This document shows positions 1 through 11,731 of a stretch of 64,000 bases of DNA, piece after piece. Numbering within the stretch: position 1 is the stretch's first letter; every line of letters begins with the position of its first letter. The notes beneath the pieces are model-generated. The model was not told the origin of the DNA. It did not search any database and saw nothing but the letters and a program-made list of their open reading frames with translations. The position numbers and the translations under genes were made by a program. The DNA comes from Apostichopus japonicus. Taxonomy: Eukaryota > Echinodermata > Holothuroidea > Aspidochirotida > Stichopodidae. The stretch spans positions 22,163,265 through 22,227,264 of the forward strand of contig NC_092573.1 in the NCBI RefSeq assembly GCF_037975245.1, in the 5' to 3' direction.

Positions 1-840
1 TACAACAACTTACTCTTTTGGCAGTATACTAAAAGCACATGTTATAATAACTTCAGACTATCAAGCTTTCCTGAGAAAAAACGGTTAATACTTCTTACAG
101 TAAACAAGTCGACCGTGAAGGAATGTACGCAATTGTTTCATGAGCGTGACCGGAAATTAAATACTAAAAAATGATAAATGAAAAGGTTAAATAGAACTGA
201 AGCGTGCATCCTGACTGCTCGCAACATATAATACCGTTGACTAGCCAACATAATTTGTTCAGCCTACTGTGACTGTACGTTTGAAGGTCTAGCCTTGCTT
301 ATTCAATATCACAAAGCCTACCCATTTAGATTCACATGGGATATTACAGGAAATCTTTACCAAATGAGTGTAGACTTCAAATAAACTATTGAGACTTATA
401 GTTCCAGCATTTGTTTGGGAATAAATTAGAAGATTATGTGCCACTGTTCAGTCTAGCCCAATACACACATAACACATTTTTAATTGGTGTTTAGAATGCA
501 CGCTTTAGTGTTGAGAATGCACTGCAGTACCCAGTAGAAGCCTATAGGCTACTCACTGTCATTGCACTTGTGTATTGCGAAAAGCCAGCGTGACAACGGT
601 AGCGTTACACTAACCATAATACATGAGTACTAGTGCCAGTGGCCTAACAATTAACTTTAATTTTACCTTCAAGTTAAAGGAATAACAGGTAGGCCGATGA
701 TGGCAGTTAATACCTCCATTCTTCTAAAGACCTTCTTGGGTGATTTACGGTTGAAAGTTGCTTAGAGTGATCGTATGAAACTATGCCAAGTCCAGCAAGC
801 TGCCGTTGCCTCTCGGTTTCCAAATTGAAGTGAATCGAAT
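1..840. other. AT-rich non-coding sequence, nothing assigned
   Basis: No long reading frame, no recognisable protein, RNA gene or transposon end is visible. It may be intron or flank of the possible gene whose 3' exons are at 2000-3285. Confidence 0.5.
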
Positions 841-1095
841 TGGGTTAAAATACATTAGTCCGTCGACCGACCGACTAAGCTACGATTATGGCGTAAATCG
901 GGTGTCCGTATCGTTCTTAGTCCATGGGTTAAAATACCTTAGTCCGTCGCCATCGACTAAGCTGCGATTATATTTTCCTTAGTCAGTGTAAACTGACTAA
1001 GAAGCAGCGATGAAACGAAGATTTTTGCTAGTTCGTGTGCATTGACTAACGTTACAAACTAATTTAACGTTAGTCCGTGGCAATATTGACTAGTT
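841..1095. repeat. Cluster of TTAGTC/GACTAA mini-hairpins
   Basis: Short inverted repeats with TTAGTC on the left and GACTAA on the right occur at 855-878, 939-960, 979-1000 (a 10-bp perfect stem, CTTAGTCAGT/ACTGACTAAG, with a 4-base loop) and, degenerate, at 1027-1050 and 1068-1095. The first two sit in a direct repeat of about 84 bp: TGGGTTAAAATAC begins at 841 and again at 925, and both copies continue into ACTAAGCT(A/G)CGATTAT. It looks like a decayed tandem foldback repeat. No function can be assigned. Confidence 0.6.
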
Positions 1096-1099
1096 TATT

Positions 1100-1999
1100 T
1101 TTTCAGTGTGGTGCGGCCGTTCCACAGAATAATTTCATTTTTTTAGGTGCTTTACAGTGCTTCTGATATTTTCAAATTATCTACTTTACTTAAGAAAATG
1201 ACTTTTCATCTAAAAATATTGATGTTTTATATCAACCATTTGGTGTTTTTCCTTAAAACCTTAAAGCTTTACGGGGAATCCACCAATTTCTATGTTAACG
1301 TTAGGGCGCTTTTTCGTCTAAGTTGGATTTTCACTTATGGTAATGATGTTTTATAGAAAAAAACGAAATGTTTAATTCGGAATTGTTCACTCAAAACTCA
1401 AAACTTTTATCTCCAAAATATGATATTTTTCTATAAAATGGCGAAGTTTTAACTGTAAAGTTTTGTCGTATTTCTCTTAAAATTTTGAAGTTGTATTTTA
1501 GATGTTTCTACATTTTATCTCAAAAATTTACATGTTTATTAGTGACATGATGCAACTTGAAATTTCTATGAATTATGAGAATTAAATGGACTAGTGAATT
1601 GTTCATTGTATGATAGTGGAGTATCAACGTCCATTTCGATCGAGCTGAAATTATGTGTTATGGGATATTCGAGACTTGTTGAAGCGGCAATCAGAAATAT
1701 TTTGTCAAAAAAAAATTGCCAGAACCCCCCTCCTAATCAACCCCTCTCCTCCTCCATCCGGCCAGTCTTTGATCCTTAGTGACGCCCTTACAGTGAAGGA
1801 TTGAGTGTTCACAATTATAAGTAACTGACGGTATAGTGTTTCCTCCTAACTTATAGCTTATGTTAGCATGAAAACCTGTCTTTGAGTAATTCTGACATCT
1901 CAATTACACTCGTGAGATTAGACGTATTTGCTATAACCTTTATCTTTGTGTCACATCATTGATATTTCAGATCTGGTCTTTACATTGTCTGTTTTTCAG
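1100..1999. other. AT-rich non-coding sequence
   Basis: The short open frames here (about 60-70 codons) have low-complexity, AT-driven composition and no family resemblance. A pyrimidine-rich stretch ending in TTTTTCAG at 1992-1999 is a plausible splice acceptor for the exon that follows. Confidence 0.5.
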
Positions 2000-3285
2000 A
2001 TACTTTTCCGGTCCAGTGTACTGAGGATAATGATATCCAGGGTGTCCGTCATGATAGGAGTCTACTTGGTCATCAGATCCATCCTCCCGTGGTTCAATCA
2101 GTTCCTTCAGAGTTTGGTATGATGTCATGTTTGTTAAATGTTCATCTTCTGGGAGGATATCTAAATCATTAAAAGTTTATTCTTACCAGAATTGTAGCAC
2201 ATTAATTGGTATATCGTAATCCAAGAAATTAGAAATTTCACTACAGGGATAGTGTTATAATTCCTCCTTTCTTTGCCAAGATATTGGCTTCAATAAAGTA
2301 AGATTACAAGAAATATTAAGCTGCTAAAGCAAACTTACTGAGTAGAATCGCGTAAGGATGAAGAACCATGGCATATTTTACGTACTGCTCGAAAAAAGTA
2401 CCAGGAACCGTCGCTATAGTTACTACGCACTATTATCATGCACATTCATACTGAACACTGAGCCAGTTGGTATAGGTTTCCAATGCTTGACCAGATCTAT
2501 TGTCCTATATATATTGAACAGTATTTGAACTTATGAAATACAAGCGAGGTGGTCAGAGCTCTCACACCGTCCATGCGATTGCTTTGAAGCGGGATATGAA
2601 AGTACATTAATACCAAATATTGTCCCAGCTGAGTGGTATTGAATGCTGATGTAGTCTTAATAAATACATCACTTCTCTCATACTCTGTAGAGAAGTTATC
2701 TGTAAACAGACAACTGGTCGCCTTTCCTTCTCTATTTGATACATTTAAGAGGTAGATAGTTATTTTTACTACAACAAGAATGGAAGGTCACCTGGCATAT
2801 TTGGTCTCTTCGTGATAATTTCTGTTTTAAATCCATATCTGGTTCGAAGTTCAGGTCGTAAAGATTTGGTCTCAATTGATATTCAGAACTTCCCATGGTC
2901 AGAACTGTGTCGGCAGCTCCTACATGTAACAGTTGTAATAGAGATTAAGCGTAATCGTGGCAACAGTGCTGTAGTCGAGCACTTGTAAGTATTCCGGGTA
3001 CTTCCGGTTTCGAGTACCAAGTGCTAGTTCGAGTACTGCTTTAAGAATCCGAGTACCGAAATCGAGTACTTTTTGCATCCGGGTACTTTTTCGAGTTCCA
3101 TATACAAAGGCCGTTATGTTCATGTTCAAAGATCGTTATTGTAAGCTAAACGAATATTAATAACCCGACATCGTTGTCTTTGATTTGTTACAGATGAGTT
3201 AAGTCCACCAATTTCTACTGACCGTTGTTCATCTGAAAATGGACGCTTGGTCACCCATCCCACCGACAACCATTGCATCAATTAA
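2000..3285 (+). CDS. Possible 3' end of an unrecognised gene (two exons, partial)
   Basis: Two exons fit together by splice sites and phase. Exon A, 2000-2116, follows GTTTTTCAG and ends at a GTATGA donor, leaving one base. Exon B, 3194-3285, follows TTTGTTACAG, takes two bases and runs to TAA at 3283-3285. The joined frame gives 38 + 1 + 29 residues, a hydrophilic tail with VQCTEDNDIQGVRHDRSLL in exon A and STDRCSSENGRL in exon B. I do not recognise the protein; there is no domain or membrane segment. Upstream exons would lie left of the window or are unseen in 1-1999. It could be chance: both pieces are short and rest on acceptor consensus and phase agreement only. Confidence 0.35.
2995..3100. 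repeat. Irregular CGAGTAC/CGGGTAC repeat
   Basis: The heptamer CGAGTAC recurs at 3011, 3030, 3050 and 3063, and CGGGTAC at 2995 and 3080, spaced 13-20 bases. This is a diverged short-period tandem repeat inside the intron between the two possible exons at 2000-3285. Confidence 0.6.
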
Positions 3286-3461
3286 AGTGGATTTTGGATT
3301 TTCTGAAATTTACTAAAAAGGAATGAACCAGATGGAGGGGAACATAAAGCCTACAACATGTTGCAGTTTTTTCTTTTATTTTTGTGATACTGTTCATGAG
3401 GGTGACGTCATCTTGCCTCGTTTCCGTTATAGTATTTTAATGTATTGTTGTAAAAGTGCGC

Positions 3462-3577
3462 GTATGTATGTATTAGATCCTCCTGCAAGCAGGAACTTGC
3501 GAAGAAGCCTCATTGGCTTAGCCGCAAGCTGGCCGAAGTCAGTCTCTTAGATTCATATTTAACGTCCATGATTTTGA
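3462..3577 (-). repeat. Dispersed repeat, copy 1 (retroposon 3' tail)
   Basis: About 115 bp closely match 30488-30617 in the same orientation, sharing GATCCTC(C/T)TGCAAGCAGG, GAAGAAGCCTCATTGGCTTA and ATTCATATTTAACGTCCATG. In both copies the left side is a TATG-type microsatellite, as expected for the 3' tail of a non-LTR element inserted on the minus strand. The family was not identified by search. Confidence 0.65.
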
Positions 3578-3977
3578 ATTGTCAATTGTCAACAACTCTG
3601 TAACTGGACGACATACATTAATCTCGGAGTGACGGTCGATCCATCGCATACGTTTTGTCATACATCAAATTGTAACAAACGAGAAGAAAATAAGAATATT
3701 TTGTTACGTCACTGACAGAAGACTGGTCAAATGATTGGAAGACTTTAAAAGCGGGATATGCTTATAATTCTTTTTATTTTCTTTCTTAAAATACGATTTT
3801 AAGATATATCACATTGTAAATAGGAAAGTACATTTCTTTCGCATGCTCTTTTAAGGCAATTTGAGGATGAAGTCAGCATTCCTATACTACACTGAATACG
3901 GTAGGTCGATACCCTCCCTTAATCGAAATCGGCAAAACTGTACAATAAAATCAGATGATTTGCAGATTGTTATTATA

Positions 3978-4136
3978 CAAATAATGAATGGTTTCCATTC
4001 GTGCAATAGTGCAAATATTTGAAAGATGTAATTTAATCCATTGAACTCGGCTACGCCTCGTTGAATGGAATAAATTACATCTTTCAACGAATGAAATATC
4101 TGCACTATTGCACGAATGGAAACCATTCATTATTTG
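3978..4136. repeat. Foldback element (near-perfect inverted repeat, 159 bp)
   Basis: The left arm starts CAAATAATGAATGGTTTCCA at 3978 and the right arm ends with its reverse complement at 4136. The arms are about 65 bp with few mismatches (stretches around GTGCAATAGTGCA and AAAGATGTAATTTA pair), with a short loop near 4045-4068. There is no coding potential. It is best read as a foldback/MITE-type insertion. A transcript through it would form a long hairpin. Confidence 0.8.
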
Positions 4137-6261
4137 TTTTATACAGCACCTTCAAAATTGGATATAATTGGATGTAAAATGCACTCATGCAACAGATTGT
4201 TTTGAACAGACAGGATTCTCTGCTCTCTTACCATTGAAAAAAGTGCTATCAAAAAAGTATAACCCATGGTTCTATTTCATAGAGTGGAATAGATCGGATT
4301 TTGCATGCAATCGACGAGCAATTGACCAATCAAATGACCGGAATACAATTAGGTGTTGTTTAAACACTAATTGTGGAAACATGCGAAAGGAATGAAGGTG
4401 TCTTTAGTTTTCTCCTTTGTTTTGTATCAATCCGAGAGCCAAGTTGTCATGCATCGTCAAAAGTATAAACTGTGATATTCGAAGTCTTCTACAATTAAAC
4501 ACTTATACATTATTAATCGATTGTTATGACATAACAACAACCAGGGAATTATTCATTATAAAATTTAAATTTCGCTGGCATTTTCGTGGAGTAGTTTTCT
4601 TGGAAGAGGAGGCTGGGAGACAAGTATACGTAAGGCATATATTCCAAAATTATTACTACTAAAATAGCAGTACATAAGAAAACATCGGTAAAAACATGAG
4701 GAATTTTGACCACGCGGCGAGAAACGTACTATCGTTTGTTTCTACCGTATAGGTAGGCTACCGCACCACAATTAAAGTAGTGTTCATCCGCTCGAAAGGT
4801 TAACTATTGTCAAAGAAAAGAGGTTAAAGTACCTAATGTAAAACTTGTTTAATCCTGTAATCAGCTATTGTCATCGTTTGTTCTGCCTTTATATGAAAGA
4901 GCATAATTTAAAGTACAGATGTTGTGAAAATATGGAGGATCGAAGGTGATATAAACCGTTTTAGAAATTCTTTGGTTAAATGTTGATATTACTCCGGGCG
5001 AGCAGATGGAAGGGTGGGGGTTCAGTATGCTAAAACTTGCTCCTCTTTTAGCTCAAAATCGAAACGGTCATGATATATAAGTTTGCAAGTGCCACGATAG
5101 GACAAGATCTCAGCTATCATGTGGTGGGTAGGATATCCCTGTTGAAAACTTCAATCTATCCTTTGGCAGGTCTTGAAAGTGATGAGTTTAGTGTGTGAGT
5201 CAATGGAACAATTAATTGTGGTGCGAGACCTATACCTTGGTATTAGCGAAATTATAATTTCAGGCCAGCTAGTCAGTTAGTGCTGACTTAAGTATGTCAT
5301 CTTGGAGGATGAGAGGGGGCACCCTCATGATCAGGGTTCCCATACATCCTCCAGGTCCCTCGCTGGATCATCCTAAGAATGCTAAGTGATTAGTGGAGTT
5401 ATTAGGGTGGACACTTTAACCACTGCACCACACATTCACGAAAACCAATGACTGGCTATTGTAGTGAAACCATTTTAAATGGCACTTGTCAAATGTGATA
5501 AATCAGTCAATTTGTAGTACAAAAATGCACTTTTACGACAACATCCGATACTTAATTTTCCACGCCTTGGCATTTCTCCTTTCATCCGATATAATTCATT
5601 GCATGTTTTCTTTCAATTACATCTAAGATCTTCTTTGAGAGAAATACTAAGGAAATAAGGTCAACTTCATATATTTTATTGGTCCTGAAAAAAATAGCAT
5701 TATAGTCAGATACTTAACATTCATTACACGGTTTTCTTCGAATTTTTCAATTATGTTCCAACATTTTCTACATCAAATCTTCTTTTCTGATACAGCCAAT
5801 ATTTGTTTCGATCTTAATATTTTCTACCTTTTAATCACATCAATATTGCAAGTTAAAAAATGAATAGGAATAATGCGAAAATTACTAAAAGCAATTATTA
5901 CTGTATACCCTCTGTAATCAATACTCGTAGTTATCATTTAATTATTTATTGATTACTTATTATAACAAAACTTTATAATAAAGACAACAACACCAGATTT
6001 GTCAGACCATGTGACAATTTTCTCTTGGCTATCTGTCGACATATTTCACAGAGCATTGAAGAGAATTTTTCTCTATCGTTAAGAATCATCTGATTCTCAG
6101 GATTTTCGGCCTTTTTTCCTGACCATTTTAAAAATTTTTAAAAATTATTGTTCATATTACATGTAGCACTACCACTGGTACTGCTTATAAAAATAACACC
6201 ATTGTATTCGTTCAGTGGGAGCGGGGGGGGGGGGAAGGGGGAAGGAGGGGGGAGAAATATC
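4137..6261. other. Gene-free AT-rich interval downstream of TAF1C
   Basis: No convincing exon. A tract near 5270-5450, read on the minus strand, contains TGGTGCAGTGGTTAAAG, resembling a tRNA A box, so it may be an eroded tRNA-derived SINE, but no clear B box is seen. TTTATT at 5945-5950 is AATAAA on the minus strand, about 310 bp past the TAF1C stop, and is a candidate poly(A) signal for that gene. A poly-G run lies at about 6225-6240. Confidence 0.4.
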
Positions 6262-6554
6262 TCAGAAGCCAATCGTTGGAGGTAAACCCGATCTCTTCCT
6301 CCTTGCATTTACTTTTTGCTTCTTGCTCTCCAGAAGCTTTGAGAAGGAAGACTCTAACACTTCCTTGTCTTCGACATTGTTTTGAAGGAATGAACTTTCC
6401 AGAGAGCTCTGCTGGCTTAATGGAATCTCGGCAACTTCCTCCGTCATGATCAGAGAGGAATTGTAATAGTCTGATTGTATTTCAATGCCACTCATCTGAA
6501 ATAGAAACATGATATGGTTGAGCTCAATATAGTCTTGTATCGGTTAGTCTTGTT

Positions 6555-6603
<49 letters not shown>

Positions 6604-9600
6604 CGATATAAGGTTTGTTGTCAATATTGTTTGCCAAAATCAGCCTCGAGGTATTATGTCGGATGATCACAAACATAAAACAAGAAACTTTACACGTAAT
6701 GTGATTTTTTTCCAAATTTTTTTAATGAAGTTTTCTTTTTTCTATTTCCTGAAGATTAGTTCCATTGTGGTTGTCACGAGTAAGAAACTTACAAATAGCA
6801 GTCGAAAAGTCAACACCAGGGAAATAATTTTGTTCTTACATTTTTGGTATCGTAACACTTTGGAGTTGCACTCATTTTCTTATTATCATAAGATACTAGA
6901 AATGCTAAAAGCTTTCCATTGTACAAAACCAGCTGAACGGCTTCACTTCGGTGTAGCGGTTTCATCGTTTTCGCATAATTTTGTCATTCGATGCCAGAAT
7001 CATTATAACATGCAGTACACCTCTCTGCCATGCCTAATAATTTTTACATTTCACATCTTGCTGCGAGAGCTTTATACTTGTTAAATTCTTACACAATGAT
7101 AACCACCGCCCCGCCCCCACCCAACGCCCCTCCCCAGCAACTCAAAAAGAAAAGAAAACTGTTACCTGACTTACGACTGCCCTAGGAGTGCTCATATGAT
7201 TGGTCGGAGGTTTCTGCTTGACCGGAGAACTGACTTCAGTCCTCACACTGTCTGCGGTCGGAGGTTCATCGAGAGAATCAAAATCAAAAACTTCTGCTCT
7301 GCTTTTGTAATGATATTTCCTTCTCTTCTGCTTCTTAAATGTCTCAGATATCTCTACGTCATCTTGCCAAGGCAGTTTTAGGGATTTCACGAAGCCGTTC
7401 CATTTGACGTTATTCCCGCCCGTCAAGGTGATGCTGCGGGCGTTGATGCCGGCGCAACTCTCACACATGAGCGGGGAGAAGAGTTTATGGAGTTCTTCTT
7501 GTCGACTCTGAATCAAATCTTCGTTTGCAGGCCTATTCTTGAGTCTAAGGACGGTTTCCTTCATTCCGTGGTTGCTCTTGGCACCCAGAATGCAGTCCTT
7601 ACTCTGACATCGTTCACAGGGTGGATGGTATTCTTCGGTGAGAAAAAGAAAAAAATCGGAAATATAAAAACCGCATTCCTTGTGTGTACTCGCAATTCCT
7701 TGTGTGTTCTCGCATGCCTTGAGTGTACTCATCTTGCTAGATTAGGACTGGTACTTGCAGTAGTTTGGGAATCCAGTATACAGAGTACATATTACTAAAT
7801 GTAAAAATTCAGGTCTTGTACTTTGAACTAGAGACTTTGAACTCTAATTTGTACTATAAATGCCAATGGGAATTGTACTTGTAGATGTAACCATGGTTGT
7901 TCTTGTTCGCCAAGTTTACCCTTCCTCCGAAACTATGACGTCACATCAACAAGCAGTAAAATTAATTTTAAAAAAAAGTAAAAAAAAGTAAAATTTAAAA
8001 AAAATTAAAAAAGGGAAGAAAAAATAAATGAGAGAAAAAAAAGAGGGATATTTAATAAAAAAAAATTTTGCAGTAATTCTTTGTGCTTTGCTCCTCGTTA
8101 CGACAGAAAGAAACCGTTTTCTAACAAGTTGTGAAAAACTGTTTAAAAGAAAAAAATTAAATGCTGTAGAGTAGTAATTGTGAGGCATTCCTCAGAAATG
8201 ATTAACTTACCTATTGATGTTCTTTTTCTGCACTGTTGAGGAGCTTGCACTTTGACATCTTGCTCATTACAGCATGATTTTATCCACAAGTCACATAGCT
8301 TTCTGGATAGTTCATCAACTGATTGCTGTTTGGGAATATGGTCATCCCCAGCAGGTGAATGAAAAGTCTGGCAGAACATATCCCCAGCACCTGAGATCTA
8401 AACAGACGAATTTCATTCTTACTGGCAAATGTCTCTGAAGAAAACATGATTACTGAGTACATGATTGTTAAGTTTGTCCTCACTCCACCAAACCTTACCC
8501 CCCTCCTCCCCCCACCGTTGAAACGGTTAACTACACGATAGCCAAACTGAACCGAGTATTGACTCGAAAAGAAAACACAGGGAATACGGGAATAATGGAG
8601 AAAGAGTGAACCCAGTAATTTTAAAATATTACCAAGGGCATGGAAGCAGTTATTTAAACCAAGAAAGAAAACAAAGGAATGTGGGGCAGTACCATACCAT
8701 GATGGAACAGCAAGCCTCTACCACTGTCTCCATGGCAACATGGAGAGCTGTCTCCATGGCAACATGGAGAGCTGTCTCCATGGCAACATGGAGAGCTGTC
8801 TCCATGGCAACATACTGAGCAGAACACCGGATTGTGTGTTCGATACTTTTCTGTACCGTTCCGCATAAGGCTCCTAAATCGACCGCTGACCGGTGCTTAA
8901 GAGTACCTAGAGCTTTATACTGGAATAAAATGTAAGTAAATGCTAAACTATTCGCTTACGTGAAGATAGATTGTTTTTACCTGTAACACATTCCAACTGT
9001 TGACATCATCACCTGCAGTCACAGGACACGCCGATAGTCCAAGTAACGGCTCTGATAATCTCTCCCAGAGTTTTGGATTGGCTGAAGGCTTCACTCCATC
9101 AACCACTTCTAACCATTCTCTATCAGAATCAAGAAAATGACCGTAAGATAACGACGCTGAAACAGATAGCGAGTAACAACGTATGGACCAGTACCCAAAT
9201 CAACTGGTCCATAAATTGGTTTTTAATAACATGCTACAGCACTTTGTCAGTTTCTTCTGCTGAAATACTAACATAAGTTATCTAGTAGACAATCTCTGTA
9301 TGCTATGCAATGATGACGTGTACAAATTTTAACTTGAAGAGGCATTAAATAGGAATATTCAAGATTTGTTCACTTATCCGAGGAGGAAATATGGCAATAG
9401 CGTGCACGTATCTCTTTGTAGTATTCCTTGATGAGCTCCGATACAAATCTAAAGTTTTATCTTACATTTTTTGTTTGTGTACAGCAGGGTTGTCCAACCT
9501 TTTGCAGAGGAGGGCCACATGGAATGATTATGATGAAGGAGGGGGCCGCAAGAACCCTACGCTCGATTTTTCGATTTTTTTGCCCGAAGCCCAAGGCAAC

Positions 9601-11731
9601 AAAATGTGAGCAATGCGCGCAGCGTACTGATCTATTTTCCTTCCTGATAAAACATATGAATTAAAGCCAGCCGCCCCCCCCCTTCCGCTGAGAGAGTGTC
9701 ACACAAACTGACCTGTATGCAGTTTTTTGGACCCAGAAGGTTCGAATGATTGATTATATAGCTTCAAATTGTTATCAATAAATCTGCTCACTAAAATTTT
9801 GCACCGTAGAGCATCTTTGGCGGGCCGGACGCAACCCTGCGGCGGGCCGGACTGTGGCCCGCGGGCCGTAGGTTGGACAACCCTGGTGTACAGCATTCAT
9901 TACATCTCTTTATTGTCAAGTGTCATAAAAAATTATGAAAGAACTTGTGCAAATTCTTTGGCCTCAGAACAAACAACGATTTTGTCTATTTCACCTTGCT
10001 AAAATCTTGAACGATTGATGAGACACTAGAGTTAATGTTAAAGAAATACGATTACATATCTTAACAACTTTTCAATCAGAAAGAAAGTCTTGACTTGATC
10101 CTTTTATCAATCCAGGAATCAGAAAATGAAATTTTTGGTATTTAAGGTACCGTGTATAAAACCAAAGTTTGATAGCTGATTTTCTATGAAGAAGCAACTA
10201 CTGAGGCAGTGAGTCTGATGTAGTTTGAAATATTACTGCCAAAAATTAGTTACGCTTGTAAACTTACTTTGAGAGAGAAAGAACAACAAAATACTTGCAA
10301 ATCATTGCACTTACTCAAAACGACCGACCTTCCATGGTAAGGAGAAAAGTCGAGGCACTGCCTTGCTTTCATCTGCATAACAATAAGAAAGGTCAGAGGT
10401 TACCCAATCAAGTATTCAAAAGACAGCATGAATGTTTGTGGGCACAAATTTTGCTGATTTTCCAGAAAAACAAACGATTTGTTCAGCCAGTGTTTAACCT
10501 TACAGCCATTCATTAAATGCAATCATAAAACAGTGCTTGGTCAGTGATGACTACAATGCTTTGATTTGGTATTAAATCTGAGGTTTGGTCAATTAGGTGG
10601 ATGACAAGTTAGGCAGTGGACACTTTACTCAGAAATGCTATAACAGCTACTTCAAGAGACCACTTCTGCACTCCCACCCCCCCTTCCCACCCCTTCCCAT
10701 CCCACTAAAGAAAGAGAATTTACCTTGGTGATTGCAAGAGAGCATGATATACCGTCTTTAAAGTTGTCCCTTCTGATAATACAATAAAACACTCATTCTT
10801 TTAATATCAATGATCATTTTTGTACCGTTTTCGAAGACTTGTTCTCTTTAAAACGCAGTTTATACTAAAGCTCTATATAAAGCCTCGATATCGTTGTAAA
10901 TACTTACTCTCTACGAAGAAACAGTGGACCTGCTTCGAGGCATGGTTACCGACCATCACTATATCCATGTTCTCTGCTTCTTTACAAGAGCTCACTTCCA
11001 AATAGGACGGCATTCCTCGTCCATTGTGACATGTTTGGAAAACCTAGTAAAGAAGGAACAAGCCTAAGTGTTAACTGCTCACTCACATAGCAGAGGAAGG
11101 AAGGTCATTTGACGAAAAAACATAAAAAATGCAGGGGGGTCAAATTTATCGCACTCACAGGTGACAACTATGTCCTGATCTCATGCTTTATTGTAGAGAT
11201 GTCAATAGTTAACGGTTTGGTAAATTTTTATGAAATGTATCTAACAATAAACAGAGTAAATGTCATCATCAATGCAAACTGAGTGAGAAATGATCTTCTT
11301 AGCTATGTACAGTGGACAACATAAAGTGTGATATATTTTATATACAATGTACAAATCAATCATCTAACGAGGAAGCTCATATTCTAACCAAGATAAAGAA
11401 TTCCATTTTGATCTAGCCTCGAATTTCAATGAAGTACATTAGAAAAGGAAATCAAGAACACAAATTAGAATTAAAGTTCCTGAAACAAAATGCAACTGAA
11501 TTGATGGTACTGATAGAGACAAAAGTTTTCATTATTGGTTAATATAAAACAAGGCATAAAACCTACTGTATGTTGTGGAAATCTTTGGTCTAAAAGCAGC
11601 AAGACATCTTGTGTGGCAATGTAATGGTAAAAATGGTTGGTTGGATGTTGCCGAGCAACGCAGAAAGCTTGACCGAAGGGTAGACAGAAAGATGGAAGTT
11701 CAAAAATAGAATTCTTTGTATGCTTGGGACT
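6262..11731 (-). CDS. TAF1C: TAF1C exons 10-16: C-terminal half, residues 357-817
   Basis: Exon 10 ends in LLLLDQRFP, matching the vertebrate propeller strand. Exons 11-13 splice to give the AVPRLFSLP and NPKLWERLSEPLLGL segments. The exon 13 acceptor is ATAG at 9121-9120, chosen by phase. Exon 14 starts ISGAGDMFCQ after TTTAG. The large exon 15 (residues 586-740) is basic and carries CERCQSKDC and CESC. Exon 16 ends with an RRKR cluster and IGF, like the basic terminus of the human protein. The exon 15 donor could be CAG|GTAACA at 7166 or GTC|GTAAGT at 7175; both keep phase and differ by three residues. Confidence 0.82.

Noticed and set aside
6656-7084. 142-codon open frame on the plus strand
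   Set aside because: Lies in TAF1C intron 15 antisense to the gene, with AT-driven hydrophobic composition and no domain. Likely chance.
10724-10772. Candidate TAF1C exon between exons 11 and 12 (AG and GT borders, open frame)
   Set aside because: Including it leaves the wrong phase and a stop at the next exon. Skipping it joins exons 11 and 12 in phase and matches the family sequence (VPRL segment).
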